Source: Chitinispirillaceae bacterium (GTDB lineage: Bacteria; Fibrobacterota; Chitinivibrionia; Chitinivibrionales; Chitinispirillaceae). From it: a stretch of 36,696 nucleotides of DNA. Under the pieces are notes generated by a model that worked only from the letters and a program-made list of their open reading frames with translations, did no database searches and was not told the DNA's origin. Position 1 is the stretch's first letter, and every line of letters starts with the position of its first letter. Made by a program: the position numbers and the translations under genes. Of this stretch, positions 8,371 through 16,983 are shown in pieces. The stretch lies in the NCBI GenBank assembly GCA_016932075.1, contig JAFGDP010000098.1:1-36696 (forward strand), read 5' to 3'.

Positions 8371-9767
8371 TGCATGCCGTATTTCCATGTCCTTTACGCG
8401 CTGCGAAGCATATTGTACCTGTTCTGATCCGGACCTATACCATCACGCTGTATCTTCTTTTGTATGTTGTTCCTGCCGTGACCCGTGCAGAGGTCTTAGT
8501 CCCTGCGAGCGACCCCAATATCAACTACTTTGGCAGGTTTGACGCGAGCACGGCCTCGCAGGTCAGGTTCAACTGGTCAGGCACAATCATTGAAGCGTCG
8601 TTTCCCGGCCCTTCCATAGGCATCAGTCTGACCGACGGCCAGGCTGATTATGATGTGGAAATCGACGGGGTACTTGACACGGTCCTTCGCACCGTGTCGT
8701 CGGTCACCCGCTACACCATCAGCACCAGCCTTTCCGGGGGATCACACACCATACGCATCATGCAGCGCAGTGAAAACCACTGGAACGTGGCCGTGTTCGG
8801 CGGGTTCTACCTCGCGGACGGCAAGACACTTCTTCCTGCGCCGGCAAAACCGCAGAGAAAAATCGAATTCATCGGCGATTCCCATACTGCCGGATACGGC
8901 AACGAGAGCCCAAGCCGCACCTGCTCGTCGCAGGAACTCAGGGCATACACCAATGCGAATACCGGCTTTGGCGGGCTTGTCACCAAAGCGTTTCGCGGCC
9001 AGGGCATGCTGCTCGGCTACTCGGGTGCAGGCATGGTCAGAAACTACGCGGACCCCAACCCGGCGTCTGAAAAACCCTATCCCTTTTTCTATGACTCGAC
9101 GCTCGGAAACGTTGCCGGCGCCTGGGATTTTTCCAGGTGGATCCCTGACCTGGTGGTCATCTGCCTCGGCACCAACGACTATTCCACCAGTCCCTATCCC
9201 GTCACCACGGTTTTTACGGACGCCTACCACGCCTTTATCAGCAGGGTGCTCGGCCACTACCCCTCCGCCGCGGTCCTGTGCGTCGCCACGCACACCGGGC
9301 CGGTTGACAATTACATACGGCAGATCGTTGCCGCTGAAACAACCAGTCTGGGCCACAAAAAGGTGTTTTACGCCGAATACCCGCAGACGCTTGGCCTTAC
9401 CGGGTGCGACTGGCACCCTTCGGTTGCGGACGACCGGCTCATTGCCAAAGCGCTCATCGACACCATACGCAGCCGTTTGGGCTGGGACACGGCAGCGGTT
9501 GCGGTACATACCCAGTCCCCGCATCATGCCCAGGACCGTATTCTGCGCGTCACCGCCCTGGATACCGGCGGGTTCCTTTTTGCAGCCTCAGCCGCGGTCA
9601 TACCCGGATCAAGAATCTTCATACACGACCTGCACGGCCGCATGCTTTTTCAGGGACGTCTTGACCAGGACCGATCGTTCACATGGAACGCCGGTCCTGC
9701 GACCTCAGGGTGCTGCATCGTCAGGGTGCAGGGAACAGGACCGGCGATCAGGGTGATTAATAAATAG
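8370..9767 (+). CDS. Secreted SGNH esterase, CE2-like, with C-terminal sorting domain
   Basis: This 465-residue exported esterase probably removes acetyl groups from plant polysaccharide. A signal segment (about 20-40) leads into an N-terminal beta-sandwich (45-150) and then an SGNH hydrolase domain (160-370). Its blocks are visible: FIGDSHTAGYG (nucleophile Ser), the glycine block GYSGAGMVRNY, GTNDYS (oxyanion Asn) and GCDWHPS (Asp and His). The sandwich-plus-SGNH order matches carbohydrate esterase family 2. The last 80 residues form a type IX-like sorting domain (IFIHDLHGRMLFQG). The ATG overlaps the PAS stop (TAATG), suggesting translational coupling; the ribosome site is weak and the n-region is long, so a downstream start is possible. 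The substrate is inferred. Confidence 0.88.
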   Translation: MHAVFPCPLRAAKHIVPVLIRTYTITLYLLLYVVPAVTRAEVLVPASDPNINYFGRFDASTASQVRFNWSGTIIEASFPGPSIGISLTDGQADYDVEIDGVLDTVLRTVSSVTRYTISTSLSGGSHTIRIMQRSENHWNVAVFGGFYLADGKTLLPAPAKPQRKIEFIGDSHTAGYGNESPSRTCSSQELRAYTNANTGFGGLVTKAFRGQGMLLGYSGAGMVRNYADPNPASEKPYPFFYDSTLGNVAGAWDFSRWIPDLVVICLGTNDYSTSPYPVTTVFTDAYHAFISRVLGHYPSAAVLCVATHTGPVDNYIRQIVAAETTSLGHKKVFYAEYPQTLGLTGCDWHPSVADDRLIAKALIDTIRSRLGWDTAAVAVHTQSPHHAQDRILRVTALDTGGFLFAASAAVIPGSRIFIHDLHGRMLFQGRLDQDRSFTWNAGPATSGCCIVRVQGTGPAIRVINK

Positions 9768-9999
9768 CGGGTGCGGCAAAAACCTCCCTCTTACCACCTG
9801 CTGCGGGCGGTATCGAGGCGATGAATATCGAGCCCTGACATGAATCGATTACGCTGCTGGTGTCCGAAGCCCTGGCTGGTGCGACATTGTTGTCGGATGA
9901 CGGAGAATACATTCCCTTGTGGGAGATGCTGAAACAGGCAAGAAACAGCACCGCACTGCATAGTGTTTGTATTCTGGCAATATGCATACCGGTCTTCAC
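9757..9999 (-). CDS. Possible small exported protein
   Basis: This 80-residue frame starts at a GTG nine bases after a strong GGGAGGA ribosome site. It begins with a basic and then hydrophobic segment (residues 5-25) that fits a signal peptide with a C-terminal cysteine pattern. The rest is Ser/Ala-rich with no known domain. It converges on the esterase gene and overlaps its last 11 bases. The good ribosome site and signal-like start argue for a gene; the short length and lack of a recognisable family argue against. Confidence 0.35.
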   Translation of the reverse strand: MKTGMHIARIQTLCSAVLFLACFSISHKGMYSPSSDNNVAPARASDTSSVIDSCQGSIFIASIPPAAGGKREVFAAPAIY

Positions 10000-10063
10000 T
10001 GCAATAATTCCTCCCTGTGTCATTTTTCTTGTTTCTTGCATATGCAGCACATTTCTTACAAGC

Positions 10064-10498
10064 TTATGCACCAAGTATATTGTCAATAAACCAGGCGGGC
10101 GTGACTATTCTAGTTCTACCAATGCTCCCGAGGCGCAGGAGGTCCTTATCCCCGCTTACGAGAAAATCAGCCCCGGATTCCACGGCGCATTCCAGCATCA
10201 TATTATCATTGGGGTCCTTGCACAATGAAACGGTTTTTTGCGGGAACACCTGGATTGCTGACAAGAGGTATTCCCGGCGAAACAGTTTGGCATCCAGTTC
10301 GCCGATGATTCTTTTTATCTTTGGACGGGATACAACATCATCAAATTCCTGGATCATGGCAGGACTGATCACCGCGGAAAACCGGTCTTCTAAAAGCAGT
10401 GCACGGACAATCCTCATGCATGTCGCGCTACTCCAAAAATAACTGATTAAGACGTTCGTATCAAGAACGACGGTCGTGTCTCTGCCGCTTCGACGCAC
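10064..10498 (-). CDS. PIN-domain toxin (putative RNase)
   Basis: This 144-residue protein belongs to the PIN-family toxins of the COG1569 type, which are Mg-dependent RNases. VVLDTNVLISYF (residues 10-21) carries the first acidic residue, DPNDNMMLECAVESGADFLVSGDKDLL (about 94-120) carries the others, and VVSRPKIKRII is the typical middle helix. All expected acidic residues are present, so it looks intact. The GTG start at 10498 follows GAGGAG by five bases. It overlaps the upstream antitoxin-like gene by 38 bases, a layout typical of toxin-antitoxin pairs. Confidence 0.87.
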   Translation of the reverse strand: MRRSGRDTTVVLDTNVLISYFWSSATCMRIVRALLLEDRFSAVISPAMIQEFDDVVSRPKIKRIIGELDAKLFRREYLLSAIQVFPQKTVSLCKDPNDNMMLECAVESGADFLVSGDKDLLRLGSIGRTRIVTPAWFIDNILGA

Positions 10499-10718
10499 GG
10501 ACGCTCCTCAGGGCGATTTCGAAATCTTTTTTTCTCAGTCCACCCCTCCGGGCTGCCAGACGCATCCGTTCCAACGCTTCAAAGCTTTTTCTTCTGGCAA
10601 GCTGTTGCACCTCTTCCGCCACCTCACAGAACTCATTAGGGGGAAGATTGTTAATAATGGTGAGTGCGGCATTTTTATATGCCGCTGTTGGTTTGCCAAG
10701 TATGTCTTGGGATTTCAT
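10461..10718 (-). CDS. Antitoxin partner of the PIN toxin
   Basis: This 85-residue, strongly basic helical protein lies directly upstream of the PIN toxin and overlaps it by 38 bases. The N-terminal half (residues 10-45) is Ala/Leu/Glu-rich and the C-terminal half is Arg/Lys-rich. I see no clear AbrB, RHH or Phd motif. The antitoxin role is inferred from position, size and overlap. The ribosome site before the ATG is weak. The gene begins about 50 bases after the arginyl-tRNA synthetase stop and may be partly read from that transcript. Confidence 0.7.
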   Translation of the reverse strand: MKSQDILGKPTAAYKNAALTIINNLPPNEFCEVAEEVQQLARRKSFEALERMRLAARRGGLRKKDFEIALRSVRASKRQRHDRRS

Positions 10719-10768
10719 GCTATTTAATATACCTTTATCAACAGGATTTATCCAGTTTTTTACATTCC

Positions 10769-12454
10769 TTACATCTCCTCTATCTCCTCAATCCCGAGCA
10801 GCCACAAGCACTTTTTTATCACACTCCTGAACCGGTCCACCAGGGCAAGCCTGAACCCCGCGGTGTCGCTGCCGATGACCGGGCAGGCGTGGTAGAACTC
10901 GTTGAACTGCTGGGCAAGTTCAAAGCCGTAGGCCGCGATGAGCGAGGGCGAGAGTTTGTCGTACGCGCCCCGGACCGCGTCAGGAAACCGGGCGATCTTC
11001 TTGACAAGCCTGGCCTCGGAAGGCTCGAGCGCATCCGGGGTCGCAGCCTCGGGAACATCTCCTGCCTTGCGAATGATGGATGAGGCGCGGGCATAGCTGT
11101 AAAGAAGGTAGGGACCGGTATCGCCTTCAAACGCAATGGCTTTTTGGGGATCGAACACCATGTTTTTGGCAATATCGACCCGCAGGAGCTGGTATTTGAT
11201 CGCGGCAAGCGCGATCCTGAGGCTGCGCTCTTCCAGGTCCTGGTCGGAAAGCGCATACCGTTCCCGGACTTCCGCCTTTGCCAGGTCCCTGGTCGCCGCG
11301 ATCAGGTCGTCGGCGTCCACCACAATGCCTTCGCGCGATTTCATTTTTCCTTCAGGCAGTTCCACCATGCCGTACGAGAGGTGCACGATCTTTTCGGCAA
11401 GCGGATTGTCGAGCCTGTGCAGCAGCGCCTTGAGCACGGCAAAGTGATACTCCTGCTCGTTGCCCACCACGTAGAGCGACAGGTCATAGTTGAACTCGTT
11501 GTGTTTCAGAACGGCAAGGTAGAGATCCTGCACGATGTACACGGACGTGCCGTCCGGTCTCAAGAGCACCTTCTGATCCATTCCCTGGCCCGTAAGATCG
11601 GCATACACGGCGCCGTCGTCGCGCTTGAGAAAGACGCTTCGTTCAAGGCCGTCAAGAATGATCTCCCTGCCGCCGGTGTAGATCTCGCTCTCGTAGTACT
11701 CCTTGTCGAATGCAATGTCGAACAAGCGGTAGGTCTGGGCAAACCCGTCCAGGGCCCATTTGTTCATGGTTTTCCAGAGCGCGACCGTTTCCCCGTCGTG
11801 CGCCTCCCATTTGCGCAGAAGCTCCAGGGCCTTGTCGTTCCAGGCCGGGTCTTCCGACGCCTTTTTGCTGAACAGCACGTAAAAATCGCCCACGAAGTGG
11901 TCGGACTTGACGCCCTTCTCCTGCGGGGTGACATTATTGCCGAGCTCGCTGTAGGCCGCCATTGATTTGCAGATATGCACGCCGCGGTCGTTGTTGATCG
12001 AGGTGCGCACCACACTGTTGCCGCCGAACGTAAGGATGCGCGACACGCTTTCGCCGATTGCCATATTGCGCAGGTGGCCGAGGTGCAGCGGCTTGTTGGT
12101 GTTGGGAGACGAGAACTCGACCACCACGCGGCGGGAAACGGATTGCGCGCCGAACGTATCGGCGGCGGCATTCTCGAGCACCCGGCCGGCAATGGCTTTG
12201 TTATCGATGAAAAAATTGCAGTACCCCGCCACGGCCTCGATTTTCTCGATATACGGGGCATGGGCAAGCTGTTCTTTCAGGTCATTGGCAATCGCGGCCG
12301 GGCTTTTTCTGAGCGCACGCGCGAGCGGGAAACAGGGAAACGCGAAATCGCCGAGCGTCTCCTGGGGCGGCGTCTCGATGAGACGCTCGATGTCGCTCTG
12401 GGGCAGGTGTACGCCGAGCCGCCCGGCCAGCAGGCCGGCGATATGCTTTCTCAT
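10769..12454 (-). CDS. argS: Arginyl-tRNA synthetase
   Basis: This class I synthetase charges tRNA-Arg with arginine using ATP. Its 561 residues match the family size. Order of parts: N-terminal tRNA D-loop-binding domain (1-110); catalytic domain with SSPNTNKPLHLGHLRN (HLGH is the HIGH signature, about residue 125); YVVGNEQEYHF; KMKSREG as the KMSKS-like element; and the anticodon-binding helical domain with FEGDTGPYLLYSYARASSI and a C-terminal AQQFNEFYHACPV. All key motifs are intact. It follows a coiled-coil protein gene by 39 bases on the same strand, and the toxin-antitoxin pair lies directly downstream. Confidence 0.97.
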   Translation of the reverse strand: MRKHIAGLLAGRLGVHLPQSDIERLIETPPQETLGDFAFPCFPLARALRKSPAAIANDLKEQLAHAPYIEKIEAVAGYCNFFIDNKAIAGRVLENAAADTFGAQSVSRRVVVEFSSPNTNKPLHLGHLRNMAIGESVSRILTFGGNSVVRTSINNDRGVHICKSMAAYSELGNNVTPQEKGVKSDHFVGDFYVLFSKKASEDPAWNDKALELLRKWEAHDGETVALWKTMNKWALDGFAQTYRLFDIAFDKEYYESEIYTGGREIILDGLERSVFLKRDDGAVYADLTGQGMDQKVLLRPDGTSVYIVQDLYLAVLKHNEFNYDLSLYVVGNEQEYHFAVLKALLHRLDNPLAEKIVHLSYGMVELPEGKMKSREGIVVDADDLIAATRDLAKAEVRERYALSDQDLEERSLRIALAAIKYQLLRVDIAKNMVFDPQKAIAFEGDTGPYLLYSYARASSIIRKAGDVPEAATPDALEPSEARLVKKIARFPDAVRGAYDKLSPSLIAAYGFELAQQFNEFYHACPVIGSDTAGFRLALVDRFRSVIKKCLWLLGIEEIEEM

Positions 12455-12493
12455 TACCGGGTCCTTTGATGAAGCGGCAACCGGGCGCGCCGG

Positions 12494-14272
12494 TTACCTG
12501 GCATGGGAGATGGTCACGCTCAGCATGTTGTACGCTTCCTTATCGAGATATCGTGCTAGGAATGGTTTTTCCTTTTCGAAACGCTGCGAGGCGCCGCGGT
12601 TGTCGCTTCGCTCAAGCATTTCATAGATCTCGGTGATTATCGCGACGGCCCTTTCACGGTTTCCCGGAGGGCTTTGTGCTTTGGGTGCAGCGGTTGATTT
12701 GCCGTTGTCCACCGGTTTGAGGTAGAAAATATCGTCCGATTGTGCCGACCACTTTTCATCGCCGACCTCGCGGACGGTAGATTCGAGCATGGCATACGCA
12801 TCTGACGAGAGATACTTCTCGAGCTGCGACTGCTTTGATGAAAACAGATCGTACGCGACCCGCCCCTTGTTCTTTTCGATAAGGTCGTACACCTTCGAGG
12901 CGATCCTGATGGATTGCTCATTTTTCTTCTGAAACTCCTCGGAAGCCGCTTTCCGGGCAACAGCATCAATACTGTCGCGCCTCCTCTTTTCCCTGCGTAT
13001 CCGCTTCTCCTCCTCCTTCCTGAGGCTGTCGAGTTTCAGACGGGCCTTTTTCCTGGCCTTTGCGGCGATTTCTTCCATGACATCATTGCGCTCGGCAGAC
13101 CGCTCGGCAGCCATGGCGACATCATCAATCTCTTTTTCCGCCTTGCTCTTTCTGCGGGAGGAAGGCGATGCAACGGTGAGGATGGCCTCATCGACCCGCG
13201 CCACCTTGTCACGGCACACGCCTTTTTCGCGCAGGACCTGCTGAAGATACTGGTTTGCCTTTTTAACGCCTTTCTGACTCAGGATCTGAAGGTTGACATT
13301 TACAAGAGAATCCTCGACCCGGCTGAGGGCCCGGTCGACCTCGGTTATGCCCAGGTACAGCCGGGAGGCCTCTTTTTCGGCAATAAAACTCCTGATGTCC
13401 GAGAGGCGGTGCCTGGCGAAGTCGAGCATGGCGCGTCCTTCCGACAGACGCTCCTGCCGCACGAGTTTCCATGCCTTGTCCGTCTCCCTCTTCACGACCG
13501 GAAGCTCATCACGGGCGCGCACGCAGGCTGAAGCGCGTGACTCGAGCTCATCGAACTGTCTGCTCGATATTTTCAAATACGGCCGGTTGCGCAGCAGGTA
13601 TTTGAACTCCCTGTCGGCACTTTTGCTGTTTCGCGCAAGGAGCGCCCTCTCAAGCCTGAGCACCGCTTCCTGCGAAATCGCCCTGACGCGGTTATTGATG
13701 GAGCCGACCATGGCGTTTGCCTGCCGGGTATCGTACTCGAGCATGCGGCCGTGCATCCTGGTAAGGGTTTTAAAATCGGGCCGTGACTTTCCCACCTCTT
13801 TATTGTAGTCGGCAATGATCTGATTGACCGTAGCTTCGCCTTCCTTCATCTTCTGAAGCAGGAGGTCCCGCTCTTCAAGCTGTATGAGCCATTCGAGTTC
13901 GCCGACTTTCCAGAGCGCGTAGCGTTCATTGGGATCGCCCTTTGCCTCGGACCGTATTTTTCTCGCGATACGCCGCGCCTGGTTCAGGCTCTCCTTGGTC
14001 CTGAATCCGATACCGGCCACGCTGGCAGCGTCATTGATGATAAAAATGGCGCGCAGTACCGTGGAATCGATGTAGTCCTTGCCAAGGTACTTCCGGTCCT
14101 GCTTTGATGAGCAGGGCCTCTCCTTTGGCGGTGAAGGTTGAGCAGCACCGGCATACCCGGCCATGGCCAGCAGTGCCACAAACGCGGCAACGATACCGAC
14201 AGCGTGCCGACGCCCGCCGCTTCTGATTGACGGGTATGTATCGCAAATAGGCGCGTGGCACGTATCATTCAT
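12494..14272 (-). CDS. Exported coiled-coil protein with duplicated C-terminal module
   Basis: I do not recognise this 592-residue protein. A signal or anchor segment (about residues 24-45, VGIVAAFVALLAMAGYAGAA) is followed by a long helical, charged region (60-450) with strong coiled-coil character, including the KARKKARLKLDSLRKEEEKRIRREKRR stretch. The C-terminus holds two copies of a helical module of about 50 residues: one near 452-500 (VYDLIEKNKG...FSSKQSQLEKYLSSDAYAMLEST) and one near 540-592 (IYEMLERSDN...FEKEKPFLARYLDKEAYNMLSVT). I chose the ATG at 14272 because the earlier one at 14311 lies in the T-run of the upstream gene's terminator. Neither has a clear ribosome site. Argininyl-tRNA synthetase follows directly. 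Periplasmic location is inferred. Confidence 0.8.
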   Translation of the reverse strand: MNDTCHAPICDTYPSIRSGGRRHAVGIVAAFVALLAMAGYAGAAQPSPPKERPCSSKQDRKYLGKDYIDSTVLRAIFIINDAASVAGIGFRTKESLNQARRIARKIRSEAKGDPNERYALWKVGELEWLIQLEERDLLLQKMKEGEATVNQIIADYNKEVGKSRPDFKTLTRMHGRMLEYDTRQANAMVGSINNRVRAISQEAVLRLERALLARNSKSADREFKYLLRNRPYLKISSRQFDELESRASACVRARDELPVVKRETDKAWKLVRQERLSEGRAMLDFARHRLSDIRSFIAEKEASRLYLGITEVDRALSRVEDSLVNVNLQILSQKGVKKANQYLQQVLREKGVCRDKVARVDEAILTVASPSSRRKSKAEKEIDDVAMAAERSAERNDVMEEIAAKARKKARLKLDSLRKEEEKRIRREKRRRDSIDAVARKAASEEFQKKNEQSIRIASKVYDLIEKNKGRVAYDLFSSKQSQLEKYLSSDAYAMLESTVREVGDEKWSAQSDDIFYLKPVDNGKSTAAPKAQSPPGNRERAVAIITEIYEMLERSDNRGASQRFEKEKPFLARYLDKEAYNMLSVTISHAR

Positions 14273-14309
14273 AGGTAATTCGGTCACACGGAGCATTAAA
14301 CGCATAAGC

Positions 14310-14356
14310 ATTAAAAATATAAAAAAGGGTGAAGAAAAACCAGCACTTCACCCTTT
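14310..14356 (-). terminator. Strong rho-independent terminator after the OmpA gene
   Basis: Read on the minus strand, AAAGGGTGAAG pairs perfectly with CTTCACCCTTT (11 bp) around an 11-base loop and is followed by TTTATATTTTTA. It ends the minus-strand transcript of the OmpA gene. Confidence 0.9.
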
Positions 14357-14391
14357 GATTGTACGGTATGGGCCAGTTTATTGGTAGAGGC

Positions 14392-14433
14392 CGCGGGAAT
14401 AATCCGTGGATCTTTTAATGGATTATTCCCGCG
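14392..14433. repeat. Perfect 14-bp inverted repeat
   Basis: CGCGGGAATAATCC and GGATTATTCCCGCG form a perfect 14-bp stem with a 14-base loop, about 50 bases after the OmpA stop. No T-run follows on either strand. It may protect the 3' end of the transcript, act with the real terminator downstream, or be a protein-binding site. Confidence 0.75.
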
Positions 14434-14483
14434 CACCCCAAAGACGATCAATCCCGCTCCCGGCCGTGTCCGGGAACGTATGA

Positions 14484-16946
14484 TTAATACTCCGCGCCCT
14501 TGATCTTGGCGTCGCGGATCTGCTGCCTGAACACCTCTTCCCGCGCCTTGAGCGACTTGTATTCATCGTTCGACTGGATGAACTTGAACTCTACGCGGCG
14601 GTTCTTGGCCCTGCCTGCGGCGGTCCTGTTGGTCGCGATCGGGTTCTCCTCACCATACCCGATGGCGATCAGGTTGCCGTCAGGAATGCCCCTGGACAGC
14701 AGAAACGCACGGACCGTTGCCGCGCGCGCGGCCGAGAGCAGGAGGTTGTAATCGTTCTCTCCCCTGCTGTCGGTATGACCCTGGATCTCGTAGCGCAGAT
14801 CAGGATACTGCTTCAGGAACCCGACAATGAAGTCGAGCGCCGCGGTGGACGCGGGCAGCAGCTCCGCGCTGGCGGTCTTGAAGTTGATGTCGCGCAGCTT
14901 GGTGTTGAGCACCTTGATCTCCTTTTCGCTCGGCATGATCAGGGTGTCCGGGCAGCCGTCCTCGTCCCTGAACCCGTTGTAGGTCTCGGGATCGCTGATG
15001 CATTTGTCGAGCGAATCGGGTATGCCGTCCTTGTCGTTGTCGTAATCCGGACAGCCGTCGGTATCCTCGAACATGTCGATGTCCTCGGGTATGTTCGGGC
15101 ACTTGTCAAGGCTGTCGGGTATGTTGTCCGCGTCATTGTCATAGTCCGGGCACCCGTCCTCGTCCTGGAAGTTGTCGCGGTCCTCGGGCTCGTTCGGGCA
15201 TTTGTCCGTGGAATCCGGGATGTTGTCGAAGTCGTTGTCGTAATCCGGGCACCCGTCCTGGTCCTCCCAGCCGTCCTTGTCCTCGGGATCGTTCGGGCAC
15301 TTGTCGTTCACGTCAAGAATGCCGTCCTGGTCATTATCATAGTCCGGGCATCCGTCCTCGTCCTCGAATCCGTCCGGGTCCTCGGGTTCGTACGGGCACT
15401 TGTCCTTGCTGTCCACAATGCCGTCCTTGTCGCTGTCAACGCCCATGCCCCAGTTGATGGTAAGACCGCCGGCCACTTCCATGCCGCGGCTCGGCCAGAA
15501 CGGGATGGCGCCGAGCGCCTTGTACGACCCGCTGATGGTAATATAGCGGAAATTGAAGCTCGCGCCCGCGGCCGATGCGATGCGCTCAGGCCCGCCGAAC
15601 ACGAAACCCATGCGCAGCGGTAACGTTCCGTAAAGGGTCCCGACCTCGCCGCCGATCGAAAGGCGCGGCCAGAACGACACGCCCGCGCCGGGCGCCAGGG
15701 CCTGCTGGTAATTGGCATTGGCGTTCACGTAATCGTACAGGTAGCGCATGCGTTTGTGCTTCAGGTCCCAGGAGCGCGCGTACCCGAAATTGAAGGTGAT
15801 GGGAAGCACGGTCGCGAACCCGTTGGCGTCGTCGAGCGTGTCGCGCGAGTCGGAGATGAACTCCCCCTTGTCGCGGTCAAAAAGCTCAAGCAACACCTCG
15901 TCGCCTTCCCATCCAACAAGATCGATGACCTTGATCGCGTCGTATGCATCGAGGTCGTTCTTTTTTAATTTATAGGTGACTTCTTTCACGTCATGCAGCC
16001 AGAAGATCACGCCCAGATTTTGAAAATTAAGACTCAGCGTTCCCTTATCATCATAGAGAATTCCACCGATGTCAAAGCCGACGCCATGGCCGCTGAGCGG
16101 GGGCATAATCCCGCTCATAGGGTTTTCAAACTCCCATGGTCCACGCAGACCGGTACCCGCCGTCTGAATGGTAAGTTCCCCATCGACACTCACCTCATTG
16201 GTTTGATCGCTATAGGTCAAGGTGCCTTGTTTCATGGTCGAATGCAGTATCGAGTGACCGGCAATATATTTGAGACCGATACCGCCGGCGCCGTAGCGGA
16301 GCTTGAAGAAATTATGCAACGCAGGAATCGAAACCGGAAGACCGAAATTAAAGGTGAAATCCGTGGCCCAGAGTCCCTCCTGCTCGAGGTTTGAAAAATC
16401 AAGCGTATTGCCGCGAAGCAGGCCTTGGTTCCTTGAAAAAATGAAATTTATCGGCCCGTCCGGGACATGTATTTCCTCATCAATATGGGTTGTTATGTCG
16501 AACGCGATCCTGCGGTGTGCAATGTCAAAAAGGGTGTATTTTGCGCCGGCGTAAAGAGTGAAACCATCGTCGAGGTCTTCGGTGATTTTATCCGAGACTT
16601 CTTCGGGAGTCAGCCCCTTGAGGTCGGAACTGTTCTGAAGGATCTTTGTCAAGAGCGCTGAAAGCTCCCTGGTGCTGTCGATCCAGTACTTGTTGAAGGG
16701 TGATACATGCAGCTTGTCGCTCCACACACCAACACCTATTATTGAAAGCGGCCCGATCATGAGTCCGCCGCGCGGCGCGCGTTCCACGCCGAGAAGCGCT
16801 GGATTGTGGTGCGGCGCCTCGCAGGCCGTTCCAAGTTCGTTGCGGCCCTGGGTATTGCCGGCGCTTATCGGGTTGTGGTCCAAGGCATAGGCCGTCCCAA
16901 GACAGGCAATGACGACTGTTATAATACCTCGTGATAGAGTGTTCAT
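14484..16946 (-). CDS. OmpA-family outer-membrane protein with TSP3 calcium repeats
   Basis: This 820-residue protein has a signal peptide (1-21) and a large N-terminal region (about 22-500) with many alternating hydrophobic strands, consistent with an outer-membrane barrel. Residues about 502-667 hold five thrombospondin type-3 repeats of about 35 residues. Each has a DxDxDxIxDxxDKCP core and xFxDxDGCPDYDND, a calcium-binding rod stabilised by Cys. The C-terminal OmpA domain (about 690-800) has INFKTASAELLP, YEIQGHTDSRG and GRAKNRRVEF and would bind peptidoglycan. AGAGAGG precedes the ATG. It is co-directional with the unknown exported protein upstream (37-base gap) and is followed by a terminator. 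Likely role: linking outer membrane to cell wall; the barrel's cargo, if any, is unknown. Confidence 0.92.
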   Translation of the reverse strand: MNTLSRGIITVVIACLGTAYALDHNPISAGNTQGRNELGTACEAPHHNPALLGVERAPRGGLMIGPLSIIGVGVWSDKLHVSPFNKYWIDSTRELSALLTKILQNSSDLKGLTPEEVSDKITEDLDDGFTLYAGAKYTLFDIAHRRIAFDITTHIDEEIHVPDGPINFIFSRNQGLLRGNTLDFSNLEQEGLWATDFTFNFGLPVSIPALHNFFKLRYGAGGIGLKYIAGHSILHSTMKQGTLTYSDQTNEVSVDGELTIQTAGTGLRGPWEFENPMSGIMPPLSGHGVGFDIGGILYDDKGTLSLNFQNLGVIFWLHDVKEVTYKLKKNDLDAYDAIKVIDLVGWEGDEVLLELFDRDKGEFISDSRDTLDDANGFATVLPITFNFGYARSWDLKHKRMRYLYDYVNANANYQQALAPGAGVSFWPRLSIGGEVGTLYGTLPLRMGFVFGGPERIASAAGASFNFRYITISGSYKALGAIPFWPSRGMEVAGGLTINWGMGVDSDKDGIVDSKDKCPYEPEDPDGFEDEDGCPDYDNDQDGILDVNDKCPNDPEDKDGWEDQDGCPDYDNDFDNIPDSTDKCPNEPEDRDNFQDEDGCPDYDNDADNIPDSLDKCPNIPEDIDMFEDTDGCPDYDNDKDGIPDSLDKCISDPETYNGFRDEDGCPDTLIMPSEKEIKVLNTKLRDINFKTASAELLPASTAALDFIVGFLKQYPDLRYEIQGHTDSRGENDYNLLLSAARAATVRAFLLSRGIPDGNLIAIGYGEENPIATNRTAAGRAKNRRVEFKFIQSNDEYKSLKAREEVFRQQIRDAKIKGAEY

Positions 16947-16983
16947 GCGCTCAAACCTCTCTATAATAGGTAGATGGTTTTTG

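Noticed and set aside
14273..14311. Upstream ATG at 14311 for the coiled-coil protein
   Set aside because: It lies within the T-run of the preceding terminator, so a transcript initiating downstream would not include it.
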